A stretch of DNA of 64,000 nucleotides from Chloroflexota bacterium. Lineage in GTDB: Bacteria; Chloroflexota; Anaerolineae; Anaerolineales; UBA4823. The DNA lies in the NCBI GenBank assembly GCA_029265355.1, contig JAJUJL010000003.1, positions 265,102 to 329,101 on the forward strand, in the 5' to 3' direction. The notes beneath the pieces were generated by a model that was not told where the DNA came from, made no database searches, and worked only from the letters and a program-made list of their open reading frames with translations. Position 1 is the stretch's first letter, and every line of letters begins with the position of its first letter. Below are positions 37,372 to 47,582 of this stretch, piece after piece. A program made the position numbers and the translations under genes.

Positions 37372-38214
37372 TTGACGCACATTATCACGGATACCACATC
37401 GACATTGACGCCATCTGAAGCCGAGCAATTCGGAATCCCCTTGATTCCCCAGATTGTGAACTTCGGAGAGGAATCTTTCTATGAAGGGCGCGATCTCGAT
37501 ATCGAGACCTTTCTAAAGCGCCTGAAAAACTCGCGCACATTGCCCAAGACCGCCGCGCCGCCACCGGAGTTGTTCGCCGAGCAGTTCCAGCGTTTGGCGC
37601 CCACGGGTGAACCAATCATCTGCATTCATCCGTCGGCCGAGGTCAGCGGCACGGTGCGCTCCGCGACTGTGGCTGCTATGGATTTTCCATCTGCTGACAT
37701 TCGCATCATCGATACGCGTCTGATTGCCAGCCCGATGGCCACATTGGTATTGCTGGCAGCTCGTTGGGCGCGCCAGGGAATCTCTGCAGATGTGATTGTG
37801 AACAACATCAAGCAAATGATCCCCCGCTGCCGTATCTATTTCCTGGTGGATACGCTGGAATATCTCGCCCGGGGCGGACGCATTGGCGGCGCATCAGCCT
37901 TACTTGGCAGTGTGCTGCAGATCAAACCGATCTTGATGCTGAGAGATGGAAAAGTAGACCAGTTTGAAAAAGAGCGCACCCTGCGGCGGGCGCTGATGCG
38001 GCTCAAAGAAGTGGTCATCGAGCAAATCGCGCCTGGAGAGCAAGGCTACCTCTCCATCATGCATGCTGGCGTGCTTGAACAGGGCCAGGCGCTGGCGGAA
38101 GAGCTCAAGGCCAGCCTTGGACTGGCGCAGGTGCCCATCCGAGAAGTTCCCCCTGCCATCATCACCCATGGCGGCCCGGGTATTTTGGGAGTTGGTTTCT
38201 TCACACCTGAATGA
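37372..38214 (+). CDS. DegV-family fatty-acid-binding protein
   Basis: A 280-residue DegV protein. Relatives (FakB) hold a fatty acid for phosphorylation by FakA. Seen are the opening HIITDTTSTLT, an RTLPKTAAPPPE-type lid segment, PSAEVSGT for the carboxylate, and DTLEYLARGGRIGG. The start is TTG 37372 with GGGAG upstream; an ATG at 37339 would add 11 residues and lies in a palindrome. The stop overlaps the glpD start as ATGA, linking it to glycerol-phosphate metabolism and hence membrane lipid supply. Confidence 0.87.
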   Translation: MTHIITDTTSTLTPSEAEQFGIPLIPQIVNFGEESFYEGRDLDIETFLKRLKNSRTLPKTAAPPPELFAEQFQRLAPTGEPIICIHPSAEVSGTVRSATVAAMDFPSADIRIIDTRLIASPMATLVLLAARWARQGISADVIVNNIKQMIPRCRIYFLVDTLEYLARGGRIGGASALLGSVLQIKPILMLRDGKVDQFEKERTLRRALMRLKEVVIEQIAPGEQGYLSIMHAGVLEQGQALAEELKASLGLAQVPIREVPPAIITHGGPGILGVGFFTPE

Positions 38215-39809
38215 GTCTTGAGATGATCTGGAATCAATCCTGGCGGGAGGCGACCTGGGAGAGCCTCCAGCAGCCTTGGGACCTGGTGGTCATCGGAGGC
38301 GGCATCACCGGCGCAGGTATCCTGCGTGAAGCCTCACGCGCCGGTTTGCGCGCCCTGCTCCTGGAACAGTCAGATTTTGCCTCGGGCACATCCAGCCGGT
38401 CTTCGAAGTTAGTGCATGGCGGCTTTCGCTACCTGAAAAATTTTCAGATTAGACTGACCAGGGAATCGGTGCGCGAACGTGAGCGCCTGCTCAAGCAGGG
38501 CCGCGGCCTGGTAACTCCCCTGGGTTTCTTGATGCCAGCATACGAAAGCGACCGGCTCCCTGCCTGGATGCTGGGCGCGGGGCTGATTCTCTACGATCTG
38601 CTGGCGCTCTCCTGGAGCCACCGCTATTACGACGCCTTTGACCTGCGCGAGCTCTGCCCCCAGCTCAACGAACAAGGACTGCGCGGTGGGTACCGCTTTT
38701 TCGATGCCCAGACCGATGACGCTCGCCTGGTCTTGCGCGTGATCCGGGAAGGGGTTGCCTCCGGCGGCGCGGCGCTGAATTACACTCAAGTCGAGGGTTT
38801 GCTGCGCCGACCTTCCACTTCCAGGGTGTGCGGCGTGCAGGTCGCGGATAGAATCCGCGGGCAAACGACCGAAGTGCAGGCTGCGGCAGTCATCAATGCC
38901 ACCGGCGCCTGGGCGGACGATCTTCGACAGGAGATTGGCGCCCCACCTCGATTGCGGCGCTTGCGCGGCAGCCACCTGGTATTGCCTTCTCAACGGCTGC
39001 CGCTCACTCGCGCCGTTAGCCTATGGCATCCCTGGGATCAACGCCCGGTGTTTGTATTCCCCTGGGAGGGTGTCATACTGGTTGGCACCACCGATGTAGA
39101 CCACACCCAGAATGATTTGATGAACCCGGTGATCACAAAAAAAGAACTGGCCTATCTGCTCCTGGCGCTTCAGTTCGCCTTCCCTGAACAGGCAATTTCC
39201 GAGAAAGATGTCTTGGCCACCTTCTCAGGTATCCGACCAGTGGTCAACACAGGCAAAGCCGATCCATCACGAGAATCTCGCGAACATGTCCTGTGGGACG
39301 AAAATGGCTTGATCACCGTAACGGGCGGCAAGCTGACCACCTTCCGCTGTATGGCAACTGCCGCCTTGAAAGCTGCCTGCCGCAACATGCCAGGCTGTCC
39401 AAAATATCGCCCGAGCGACTTTGTTTTGGATCAACCCCCAGACGCAGATTTGCGTCTGAACAATATCCATCGCAAGCTGCTCACCCGCCTGATCGGGCGA
39501 TATGGCAGGCATGCCGAACAGATCATCGCATGCGCTGCTCCTGGAGAGATAGAAAAAATTCCTGGCACACCCTACCACTGGGCTGAGCTGCGCTGGGCAG
39601 CGCGCGCCGAAGCGGTGCAGCATCTGGACGATCTGCTCCTGCGGCGTGTGCGGTTGGGGTTACTGTTGCCAGAGGGTGGTCTGGATGTGATGGAATCAAT
39701 TCGCGGCATCGTTCAGCCCGAACTTGGTTGGGATGAAGCCCGCTGGCAGCAGGAGTGTCAATCTTATTCGGAGCTCTGGCATCGCTGCTACCACCTGCCC
39801 CGGCAGTGA
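38211..39809 (+). CDS. glpD: FAD-dependent glycerol-3-phosphate dehydrogenase
   Basis: This 532-residue flavoenzyme oxidises glycerol 3-phosphate to dihydroxyacetone phosphate. The N-terminal dinucleotide fold has VIGGGITGAGILREASRAG, followed by ASGTSSRSSKLVHGGFRYL, the GlpD signature, and TGGKLTTFR near the C-terminal third. It overlaps degV by 4 nt and is followed by an FGGY kinase, making a glycerol-use operon. The enzyme is expected to sit on the membrane and pass electrons to quinone. Confidence 0.88.
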   Translation: MSLEMIWNQSWREATWESLQQPWDLVVIGGGITGAGILREASRAGLRALLLEQSDFASGTSSRSSKLVHGGFRYLKNFQIRLTRESVRERERLLKQGRGLVTPLGFLMPAYESDRLPAWMLGAGLILYDLLALSWSHRYYDAFDLRELCPQLNEQGLRGGYRFFDAQTDDARLVLRVIREGVASGGAALNYTQVEGLLRRPSTSRVCGVQVADRIRGQTTEVQAAAVINATGAWADDLRQEIGAPPRLRRLRGSHLVLPSQRLPLTRAVSLWHPWDQRPVFVFPWEGVILVGTTDVDHTQNDLMNPVITKKELAYLLLALQFAFPEQAISEKDVLATFSGIRPVVNTGKADPSRESREHVLWDENGLITVTGGKLTTFRCMATAALKAACRNMPGCPKYRPSDFVLDQPPDADLRLNNIHRKLLTRLIGRYGRHAEQIIACAAPGEIEKIPGTPYHWAELRWAARAEAVQHLDDLLLRRVRLGLLLPEGGLDVMESIRGIVQPELGWDEARWQQECQSYSELWHRCYHLPRQ

Positions 39810-39860
39810 GCGCTCCTCTTCCATAAACGGAACCATCCCAAACCCCTTGTCGAGGATCCC

Positions 39861-41411
39861 ATGACTGAAAAAGACCTGATACTGGCCTTGGACAATGGAA
39901 CGCAAAGTGTGCGCGCCTTGCTTTTCGACCTGCACGGAAGCCTGCTGGCAAAAGCGCGTGTACCGATCGAGCCATACTTTTCGCCAGCGCCTGGACTGGC
40001 CGAACAACATCCACAAGTTTTCTGGCAGGCGCTCTGCCAGGCCTGCCAGAAACTGTGGAGCCTTGAAGGCGTCGACAAAGAACGCATCGCCGGCGTCGCG
40101 CTGACGACCCAGCGCTCCACCATGATCAACCTCGACAAGAACGGGCAACCGCTGCGCCCGGCGATCGTGTGGCTCGATCAGCGGCGCACACAAGGGCTGA
40201 AACCCGTGGGAGGCTTATGGGGGTTGGCATTCCGCATCGCGGGCATGACGCGCACCGCGGCGTATTTGCAGGCGGAGGCCGAGGCGAACTGGTTGCGTAC
40301 ACACCAACCACAAATCTGGGAAGCCACCCACAAGTATCTCTTGCTATCCGGTTATTTAACCTACCGCATGACGGGTCGCTTTGTCGACTCGGTGGGCTGC
40401 CAGGTTGGCTACCTGCCCTTCGACTATAAAAAGCTTACCTGGGCAGCAAGCTGGGATTGGAAATGGCAAGCGGTGCCCATTCGTCGCGAGATGTTGGTGG
40501 AATTAGTGCCCCCCACCCACCTCTTAGGCGAGATTTCAGCGTCGGCCGCGCAAGAAACCGGCATTCCAAAAGGCTTGCCGCTGATCGCTGCCGCCGCTGA
40601 CAAAGCCTGCGAGGTGATTGGCTCTGGCGCATTGCAACCACATATCGGCTGTTTGAGCTACGGCACCGCCGCCACCATCAATACCACCCATAGGCGATAT
40701 ATCGAGGCTATTCCACTCATCCCCCCTTACCCCTCGGCCGTTCCGGGGGCGTACACCCTGGAATTTCAAATCTACCGGGGCTATTGGATGGTCAGTTGGT
40801 TCAAACAAGAATTTGGACTCCACGAGCAACGCCTGGCGGATGAACGTGGCGTCGAACCCGAGGTCATCTTCGACGAGCTTGTTCAACGCATTCCGCCTGG
40901 CTCACAGGGCTTGTTTCTCCAGCCGTATTGGTCGCCAGGCTTGAAACTTCCGGGACCGGAAGCGCGCGGCGCAATCATTGGCTTCGGCGATATCCATACC
41001 CGTCCGCATATTTACCGCGCCATCCTGGAAGGGCTGGCTTATGCCTTGCGCGAAGGCGCAGAGAGGACCGTCCGCCGTTCTCACATCCCCATCACCGAGC
41101 TGCGCGTGGCTGGCGGAGGCAGCCAGAGCAACGCAGCCATGCAGCTCACCGCAGATATTTTCGGCTTGCCCACCAGCCGACCCCACGTTTACGAGGCTTC
41201 TGGCTTGGGCGCAGCGATCGATGCTGCGGTGGGTCTGGGATTGCATCGCGACATCGAGAGAGCGGTCGCCAGCATGACCCACCTGGGCGATACTTTTCAT
41301 CCCGATCCCCAGGTACACGCCCTGTACGACCAGCTCTACAAACGGGTATACTTGCGCATGTACCATCAATTGCGCCCCTTGTACGAAGAGTTGTACCGTC
41401 TTTCACCTTAG
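39861..41411 (+). CDS. FGGY-family carbohydrate kinase, probably glycerol kinase-like
   Basis: A 516-residue ASKHA-fold kinase. The N-terminal phosphate loop is [24 protein letters not shown] is a substrate-contact region; [11 protein letters not shown] and [14 protein letters not shown] belong to the ATP-binding half. Position next to glpD suggests glycerol as substrate, but the sequence could equally phosphorylate a ketose such as xylulose. An ATG at 39861 follows a 51-nt gap. Confidence 0.82.
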   Translation: MTEKDLILALDNGTQSVRALLFDLHGSLLAKARVPIEPYFSPAPGLAEQHPQVFWQALCQACQKLWSLEGVDKERIAGVALTTQRSTMINLDKNGQPLRPAIVWLDQRRTQGLKPVGGLWGLAFRIAGMTRTAAYLQAEAEANWLRTHQPQIWEATHKYLLLSGYLTYRMTGRFVDSVGCQVGYLPFDYKKLTWAASWDWKWQAVPIRREMLVELVPPTHLLGEISASAAQETGIPKGLPLIAAAADKACEVIGSGALQPHIGCLSYGTAATINTTHRRYIEAIPLIPPYPSAVPGAYTLEFQIYRGYWMVSWFKQEFGLHEQRLADERGVEPEVIFDELVQRIPPGSQGLFLQPYWSPGLKLPGPEARGAIIGFGDIHTRPHIYRAILEGLAYALREGAERTVRRSHIPITELRVAGGGSQSNAAMQLTADIFGLPTSRPHVYEASGLGAAIDAAVGLGLHRDIERAVASMTHLGDTFHPDPQVHALYDQLYKRVYLRMYHQLRPLYEELYRLSP

Positions 41412-41438
41412 CGGGTTGTAATTTTTTGGAGATAGCCT

Positions 41439-41879
41439 ATGGAGAACCACTCGTCGCTGCCATCCAGATTGCGAGAAATTATTGAGGATTTCCAATACAG
41501 CGAAGGACGCGAGAAGATCGAACTGCTCATTCAATATGCGGAAAACATGCCCGAAATCCCAGCAGAGCTGCAAAGCAATCACTCTGAAATGGAAGCTGTT
41601 GAAGAATGTATGACGCCGGTTTTCGTGCAAGCTCAGCTACATAACGGGAAATTGAACTTCTATTTTGATGTGCCGCGCGAGTCCCCCACCGTGCGCGGTT
41701 TTGCCGCCATCATGGGTGAAGGACTGAGCGGCTGCTCGCCCCAGGAAGTCCTCGCCATACCGAACGATTTTTTCAAGCGCATGGGTTTAGAACAAGTGCT
41801 GACCATGCAGCGGATGAACGGGCTGAGCGCCATCCTGGCGCACATGAAGCGGCTGGCCGCCCAATCGCTCAGCGATTGA
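41439..41879 (+). CDS. sufE: SufE-like sulfur acceptor protein
   Basis: A 146-residue SufE family protein that accepts persulfide sulfur from a SufS desulfurase and stimulates Fe-S cluster assembly. The acceptor Cys is in VEECMTPVFV; the rest follows the SufE plan (NHSEMEAVEEC, FDVPRESPTVRGFAAI, GLSGCSPQEVL). SufE usually sits with SufBCD, but here it follows the glycerol genes by 27 nt. It may also supply other sulfur pathways such as FdhD. Confidence 0.85.
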   Translation: MENHSSLPSRLREIIEDFQYSEGREKIELLIQYAENMPEIPAELQSNHSEMEAVEECMTPVFVQAQLHNGKLNFYFDVPRESPTVRGFAAIMGEGLSGCSPQEVLAIPNDFFKRMGLEQVLTMQRMNGLSAILAHMKRLAAQSLSD

Positions 41880-41925
41880 ACCTCGCCGGAGCGCTGTTCG
41901 AATTATTTTTCACCCAAAAAGATCC

Positions 41926-44523
41926 ATGGTGAATGTTTCGCAGGTTCTCACCCGCTGGCGCGCTGATGCACAGGTAGGTGACCAGATCACTACCTGGCGT
42001 TCTACACCAGCGCGCCCGGCTTCCCTGGTGGATTTCCCTGCCGATTTGCACCCGGCTTTGCACGACGCGCTGAAAGCAGCCAACATTCACGCCCTCTACT
42101 CCCACCAGTTTCAAGCCTGGGCGCAAATCCGTGCCGGAAACAGCGTCGTCATTGTCACCGGCACTGCCAGCGGTAAGAGCCTGTGTTACCAGCTACCAGT
42201 CCTCAATGAGCTGCTCAGAGATGAGAATAGCCGGGCTTTGTTCCTCTTTCCGACGAAAGCGCTGGCGCAAGACCAGCTAGAGAGCCTGCACAAGTTGTGG
42301 TCTCGGCTTCCCCTGGATGTGCAGGCCGGTGGATTCCCGGCTGCAGTCTACGATGGCGACACACCTGCCAGTCAAAGATCATCGATCCGCAAGACGTCGC
42401 ACATTGTCTTGTCCAATCCCGATATGTTGCACACCGGCATTCTGCCGCACCACGCCCTCTGGGCAGAATTCTTCCAAAATTTGCGCTACATTGTGCTGGA
42501 TGAGTTGCATATCTATCGCGGGATTTTCGGCTCGCACGTCGCCAATGTGCTGCGCCGTCTCAAACGCATCACTCGATTTTACGGTTCTTCTCCGCAGTTC
42601 ATCCTCACTTCCGCAACGATTGCCAACCCACAGGCTCATGCGGAAAGAATCACGGCGCAACGCGTCCGTCTGATTGATCAGGATGGTTCTGGAAAAGGGC
42701 CTCGCCATTTCCTGTTTTACAATCCACCACTGGTGGACGAGAGTCTTGGCTTGCGGCGCAGCGCGTTGCTGGAGAGCGTGCGCCTGGCAGATGATTTACT
42801 GGCCTATGATATCCAAACGGTGCTTTTCGGGCGCACCCGGCGCACGGTGGAGCTGGTGCTCACTTATCTCCGCCAGCAATCAGGCGCTTCGGACAACTCG
42901 GTGCGCGATAAAGTGCGTGGCTACCGCGGCGGTTATTTGCCAAATCTGCGCAGGGAGATCGAAGCTGGCCTGCGCAGCGGACAGGTGCGCGCCGTGGTCG
43001 CTACCAACGCCCTCGAACTGGGCATGGATATTGGCGGCATGGAGGCGTCAATATTAATCGGTTATCCCGGCAGCATCGCGGCCGCCTGGCAGCAGGCCGG
43101 GAGAGCCGGGCGAGGCCAGGAAGTCTCTGCCGCAATATTGGTCGCCACTGCAGACCCCTTGGACCAATACCTGTGCCGCCACCCGGATTATTTCTTTGAC
43201 CGCTCTCCCGAGCAGGCTTTGATCAACCCCGAAAATCCGCTTATTCTTCTCGACCACCTGCGCTGCGCCGCCTTCGAGCTACCCTTCATTCAGGGAGAAA
43301 ACTATGGCGACCTGTCCGCCGACCAGCTCGGTGAGTACCTGGAATTCTTGATCAATGAAGGCGTGCTGCACACCTCCAATGGGCGCTATTTCTGGATGGC
43401 CGACAGTTACCCAGCCCAGAAAGTCTCCCTACGCAGTGCATCGCCCGAAACGGTGGTGCTCCAGGTTGTAGACGAATCCGGCAAGTTGTCGGTGATTGGA
43501 GAAGTGGAGGCAAATCGTGCGGCCTGGCTGGTGCACAGCGGCGCAGTGTATTTGCATGAAGCTCAAAGTTATTCAGTCCGCAACCTGGATTTGGAGAACG
43601 GAACCGCCCGCTTGATTGCCGAGCAAAACGATTATTACACCGAGCCGCGCGGCAATGTGACCGTCTCATTAGTGGAACTCACCGCCAGTCATCCAGTTGT
43701 TGGAGGGTGCAAGCATCAAGGTGAAATTCTTGTCACGCATCAGATCATCGGCTTCCGCAAATTGCGTTGGTACACCCATGAAATGCTCGGTTTTGAGAAC
43801 CTGGACTTGCCCCCCAGCGAGCTGCTCACCACCGGCTATTGGGTGAGCCTCTCTGAACAAACGGTGAATGATCTGCGCCTTGCGGGTTTGTGGCGCAATG
43901 AACCAAATAATTATGGGCCAGATTGGCCGCGCCTTACCGAGCTGGTCCGTTCACGCGATGGCTATCGCTGCCAGGTGTGCGGCAAACCCGAGAGCCAACG
44001 CGCCCACGATGTCCACCACAAAATACCCCTGCGCGCCTTCGCCCAGGTGGGAGGCCCTCCGCCCTACTTGATGGCCAACCGCCTCGAAAACCTGGTCACT
44101 TTGTGCAGCGACTGCCACCATCGCGCCGAGACCGCTGTGCGAGTGCGTTCAGGTCTGGCAGGGCTGGGATACGCACTCGGACACATCGCCCCCCTGTTCT
44201 TGATGTGCGATCCAGGCGATCTGAGCGTTCACTCCGACCCCCAGTCGCCGCTGGCAGAGGGTCAACCCAGCGTGCTGATCTACGATCAAATTCCCGCCGG
44301 CATCGGCTTCAGCCAACGTTTATACGAGATCCACAGCGACCTGCTGAAGGGAGCGCTTGATCTCGTCGCCAGTTGCTCTTGCAGCGATGGTTGTCCCTCC
44401 TGCGTTGGCCCCGGAGGCGAGAACGGTCTTGGTGGTCGGCAGGAAACTCTGGCGATCTTGCGCTGTCTCACGGCTCAACCAGCTCAGGCTCCTTCTGCAG
44501 ACGCAGCAGCAACAAACCAGTGA
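41926..44523 (+). CDS. MrfA/YprA-type DEAD-box helicase with inserted HNH nuclease domain
   Basis: The 865-residue protein has helicase domains 1 and 2 at about 50-450 (Walker A TGTASGKS with Lys84, DELH at 192-195, SAT, QAGRAGRG). The C-terminal C817, C819, C823, C826 cluster has the C-x-C-x3-C-x2-C spacing of the MrfA zinc site (DUF1998). Between them, residues 677-740 form an HNH domain: CxxC (C682, C685), AHDVHHK, an Asn in RLENLV, and CSDCHH. MrfA is a 3'-5' helicase that removes mitomycin damage and normally lacks a nuclease domain; it is about 750 residues long. The added length is accounted for by the insertion. The 3' end overlaps a convergent transporter gene by 56 nt. Confidence 0.87.
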   Translation: MVNVSQVLTRWRADAQVGDQITTWRSTPARPASLVDFPADLHPALHDALKAANIHALYSHQFQAWAQIRAGNSVVIVTGTASGKSLCYQLPVLNELLRDENSRALFLFPTKALAQDQLESLHKLWSRLPLDVQAGGFPAAVYDGDTPASQRSSIRKTSHIVLSNPDMLHTGILPHHALWAEFFQNLRYIVLDELHIYRGIFGSHVANVLRRLKRITRFYGSSPQFILTSATIANPQAHAERITAQRVRLIDQDGSGKGPRHFLFYNPPLVDESLGLRRSALLESVRLADDLLAYDIQTVLFGRTRRTVELVLTYLRQQSGASDNSVRDKVRGYRGGYLPNLRREIEAGLRSGQVRAVVATNALELGMDIGGMEASILIGYPGSIAAAWQQAGRAGRGQEVSAAILVATADPLDQYLCRHPDYFFDRSPEQALINPENPLILLDHLRCAAFELPFIQGENYGDLSADQLGEYLEFLINEGVLHTSNGRYFWMADSYPAQKVSLRSASPETVVLQVVDESGKLSVIGEVEANRAAWLVHSGAVYLHEAQSYSVRNLDLENGTARLIAEQNDYYTEPRGNVTVSLVELTASHPVVGGCKHQGEILVTHQIIGFRKLRWYTHEMLGFENLDLPPSELLTTGYWVSLSEQTVNDLRLAGLWRNEPNNYGPDWPRLTELVRSRDGYRCQVCGKPESQRAHDVHHKIPLRAFAQVGGPPPYLMANRLENLVTLCSDCHHRAETAVRVRSGLAGLGYALGHIAPLFLMCDPGDLSVHSDPQSPLAEGQPSVLIYDQIPAGIGFSQRLYEIHSDLLKGALDLVASCSCSDGCPSCVGPGGENGLGGRQETLAILRCLTAQPAQAPSADAAATNQ

Positions 44524-45445
44524 GTATCATCAGGCTGCCGATGAGCTGTGCCGGAGTCAACCGTTCCCCCAAAAGTAGGAAAGCCCACAGGGCAGTCATT
44601 CCTGGCTCCAGCGTTGCGATCAGGTTGGCGATGCTGGCAGGCAGGTAGCCCAGGCTGACTGTGTACAAACCGTAGCCACCAATCGTCGGTAGGATACCCA
44701 GGGCAATCAGCAATCCCCAGCCTGGCAGGGATGCACCCAAAGAAAACAGCTCCCTGGCAGTGCCCAATGACTCGCGCAGATCGAGGGGCAGCGCTGGCGA
44801 TAGAAACAAGTTGAAACCCAGCAACAACAGGCTGGCGGTCCCGAAGCTGAACCACAGCGCCGACCAGGGATCGATCTGTCGCCGGGATGCTTCTCGCCCC
44901 ATCAGGCTGTAACCCGCCATCCCCAACCCCGAGGCTAACCCCGCCAGGATGCCGATAGGTTTCACCGCCCAATACTGCGCTTGCCAGGCGTCCGCCACCA
45001 ACACGGTACCCGCTAGGCTGAGCAAGATCGCCCCAATCTTCACCCAGCCCAATTTCTCTTTGAAAAGCCGCCATCCCACCAACGCAGTGATCCCCGGAGA
45101 GCTATATGCCAGCACCGTTGACACCGCAGCGCCGTTCAACGCTACAGATAGCGTCCATAGCGAGTTAAAGAAGGACAGCACCCCGCCATACGCCGCAAGA
45201 AACCACCAGTCTTTCCTTTGGATTCGCAGTCGTTGTTGGAAGAAAAGCGCAAATACCACTCCCACGACGAGAAATACGATCAGGTCGCGCCAAAAGGCCA
45301 GGGGCAATGGCAACATGCCATACTGTTCGGTCAGGTGTCGGATGAAAATGGCCGTAAAAGACCAGAACACCGTGCTGGTCAGGCAAATGGCATAGCCCTT
45401 TTTTTGCCGCGACTCGGTTTTCACCGCCTGGGCGTAGCTGGTCAT
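44468..45445 (-). CDS. EamA/DMT-family transporter
   Basis: A 325-residue protein with ten predicted helices in two EamA repeats (FTAIFIRHLTEQYG with FWRDLIVFLVVGVV, and TLEPGMTALWAFLLLGERLT, the typical second-repeat end). Such carriers export metabolites or amino acids. It is 18 nt downstream of the papain-like gene and may belong to that operon by position only. Its 3' end overlaps the helicase gene on the other strand. Confidence 0.82.
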   Translation of the reverse strand: MTSYAQAVKTESRQKKGYAICLTSTVFWSFTAIFIRHLTEQYGMLPLPLAFWRDLIVFLVVGVVFALFFQQRLRIQRKDWWFLAAYGGVLSFFNSLWTLSVALNGAAVSTVLAYSSPGITALVGWRLFKEKLGWVKIGAILLSLAGTVLVADAWQAQYWAVKPIGILAGLASGLGMAGYSLMGREASRRQIDPWSALWFSFGTASLLLLGFNLFLSPALPLDLRESLGTARELFSLGASLPGWGLLIALGILPTIGGYGLYTVSLGYLPASIANLIATLEPGMTALWAFLLLGERLTPAQLIGSLMILTGLLLLRLQKEPELVEP

Positions 45446-45463
45446 CGGATGATACTCCGACCC

Positions 45464-46126
45464 TTATTCGAATGCAGTAGCGGCAGGAGGCTCCTCTGCT
45501 TTGTAACGAATCACAAAGAAACCGCGCAGCGCCTCGCCTGTCGATTGCTTGATGTCGATCCCCTGGCTCGGTTTAGTCAGGTTCAAACTCAGCGTGGGTG
45601 TGATGCCCGGGTGATTGGGATCGTACAGCGAAATGGTCATCCGGCGCGTGCCCTCATCGAATTCGTAACCTATCGCCAGCACCTGGTGATTCTGGGTTGC
45701 GCTCGCTCCATGCTTCGAGCGAATCAGCGCCAGTACCACCGGCTTTTTCTGATCCAAAGAGCGGCGCAACTTTGGCACTTCATAACGCGCTGTGCGTAGG
45801 GCAACATCCAGATCATCCCGCAACATCCACTCCAGGACGGTGGGTATGGTGAGCAATCCAAAGCTGTCCAGTTGCCGGTTCCACAGGTAGAGCAGATAGC
45901 GCGTGTTGATCTCCTCGACTCGCTTGTAGCCGGGCACCGGACGGTCGCTATAAAAATAATCCAGGGCAGCGAAACACATGCCTCCACACAGCCCATAAAT
46001 GACGTCACCCAGGTCGACTTGCCCAACGAACGGCAGCTTGAAGGTCGCCGAGAAGGGAAATGGGAAGCTATTCACAAATTTGAAACCGTGCTGCTGAGAG
46101 AGAAACGCTGACTTTGCCTGGATCAC
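45464..46126 (-). CDS. Papain-like (C39-like) cysteine peptidase candidate
   Basis: The protein has about 220 residues. A likely catalytic Cys51 lies in LCGGMCFAALDYFY, His147 in NHQVLAIGYE, and Asp169/Asn171 in YDPNHPG: the order and spacing of a papain-fold triad. No signal peptide or membrane helix is seen, so it acts in the cytoplasm. GTG 46126 is chosen because AAGGAGG precedes it by 6 nt; an ATG at 46150 would include that site in the coding region. It is 27 nt after the helical protein gene and is the last member of the CHAT operon. A deamidase or transglutaminase-like role is also possible. Confidence 0.6.
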   Translation of the reverse strand: MIQAKSAFLSQQHGFKFVNSFPFPFSATFKLPFVGQVDLGDVIYGLCGGMCFAALDYFYSDRPVPGYKRVEEINTRYLLYLWNRQLDSFGLLTIPTVLEWMLRDDLDVALRTARYEVPKLRRSLDQKKPVVLALIRSKHGASATQNHQVLAIGYEFDEGTRRMTISLYDPNHPGITPTLSLNLTKPSQGIDIKQSTGEALRGFFVIRYKAEEPPAATAFE

Positions 46127-46153
46127 ACCATCCTCCTTTGGAAATCGCAATCT

Positions 46154-47419
46154 TCAGGCCGCTTTCAGAGCGGTTTCTAACAATTCTCGCACGCCGGTCA
46201 CGCGGTCGGGAATATTGACACCGAAGCGCCCAAAGAATGTCACGCGTCCCGAATCCACGTGATCATAACCTGAATACAAGGTGTAGCCCAGCAACCCCAT
46301 GGTGATGCCGCCGCGCACTACCTCGATCGCCGGCAACAATCCAGCAATTGTACCTGCAATACCGGGGTTGATCAAAGTGATCGCCGCCACCAGGGTGGTT
46401 ATACTTTCCGGCACGGCACCCAAGAGCTTGACAAATTTTTCCACCCAGGCAACTTTCGCGTGAAAGCTATCCGCCAGGGTGAGCACGCTTTGTGTGATCT
46501 CATCCAGCTTCTGCGCATCGGCTTTCGTGCCCTTCAGCCATTCTGCCAGGTCTTTTTGTGTCGCTTCAATCGCAAATAAGGTGCTAACCAACTGGTCTGC
46601 CAGGTCCGGGACATCGTCTTCTTTCTCGTGGCTGGAACGCAGTTCTTCGATCCATTCCTGCACTTTTTTGCGCGCCTCCGCCTCGGTTTCTTTTCCAAGC
46701 AAGTTGAGCACCCAATCGTACGCCTGCAGCATCAGGCGAAAGGCGCTGCGCAGCAGCGCTTTGACCTTTTCGTTGATGCCGCTGGCGATCTTGTCCATCA
46801 ATTCACCCAGCTCTTTGCTGACCGGTCCCAACGCCCTCTTTAACATCCCGGGGTCCAACTCGAACAGTTTATCTAGCGCCAGGCTGCTGGTTTTGCTTGC
46901 CGCTCGAGAGATATTGCGCAGGCTGCGCTGCACCTGGTTCTGCAGGGCTTTGCATGCCTCCTCGAAGTTTGCCGAGGGTGTTGACCGGGCGCGTGTCTCT
47001 TCCAGGTACGGCGCCAGGCCGGCGTCCAATGGTTGCTCGAGATAATCTGCCAGGCTATTGATCGCAGTCACAGCTTCCACAGCGCGTGTGGAAGCGCCTT
47101 TACGGCCGCGCAGTTCTGCTTCGGCTGATTCTACCAGCGCCAAAGCTACCTCGAACTCTGCATTGGCTTGCAGCAGCAGCTTCACTTCCGCCGCCTGGCG
47201 GATTTCCTGTGAGTCGGCTTCCAGGTATGCGCGGTTTGCCTCAGCCAAAGTGACCGAGAGATCAGCGAGTTTATCGGCGCGCTGCGCCAGGATCTCTGCA
47301 TCAACCTGGCCTGGACCACCGCGCGCAGCCTCGATTTTTATTCCCGGAGGGGCGGCGAAAAGATTGCGCAGTTGGCTGGTGTATGCTTTGACATTTTCCT
47401 CATACCGGTTGTTGCTCAT
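46154..47419 (-). CDS. Long helical protein with C-terminal hydrophobic hairpin (unknown, possible pore former)
   Basis: A 421-residue protein with no recognised family. Residues 1-330 are predicted almost fully helical, with heptad-like patterns. Residues about 332-382 are hydrophobic (two segments around SITTLVAAITLINPGIAGTI and ITMGLLGYTLYSGY) and could insert as a membrane hairpin. There is no signal peptide. The ATG at 47419 has AAGGAG upstream; the frame continues to 47503 without a ribosome site. Long helices with a hydrophobic hairpin resemble alpha-pore-forming proteins, and the neighbour CHAT protease could activate it. This function is inference only. Confidence 0.55.
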   Translation of the reverse strand: MSNNRYEENVKAYTSQLRNLFAAPPGIKIEAARGGPGQVDAEILAQRADKLADLSVTLAEANRAYLEADSQEIRQAAEVKLLLQANAEFEVALALVESAEAELRGRKGASTRAVEAVTAINSLADYLEQPLDAGLAPYLEETRARSTPSANFEEACKALQNQVQRSLRNISRAASKTSSLALDKLFELDPGMLKRALGPVSKELGELMDKIASGINEKVKALLRSAFRLMLQAYDWVLNLLGKETEAEARKKVQEWIEELRSSHEKEDDVPDLADQLVSTLFAIEATQKDLAEWLKGTKADAQKLDEITQSVLTLADSFHAKVAWVEKFVKLLGAVPESITTLVAAITLINPGIAGTIAGLLPAIEVVRGGITMGLLGYTLYSGYDHVDSGRVTFFGRFGVNIPDRVTGVRELLETALKAA

Positions 47420-47582
47420 AGAATTTCTCCTTAAACATGATTCTGAACTGATGGTTCTGTTCCTGCTCCAACCTGGTGTTTCACCGGAAGCGAGGCAAAT
47501 CAAATGCCGAGAAACACCTCCAAAACATTGCGGTAAGCCGCTGTTCTCTTCACCGGCATATACTGAACGCCTGGCGACTTAC

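Noticed and set aside
44468..44523. Frame error at the overlapping ends of helicase and EamA genes
   Set aside because: Both proteins end with normal family sequence; a 56-nt overlap of convergent 3' ends is acceptable.
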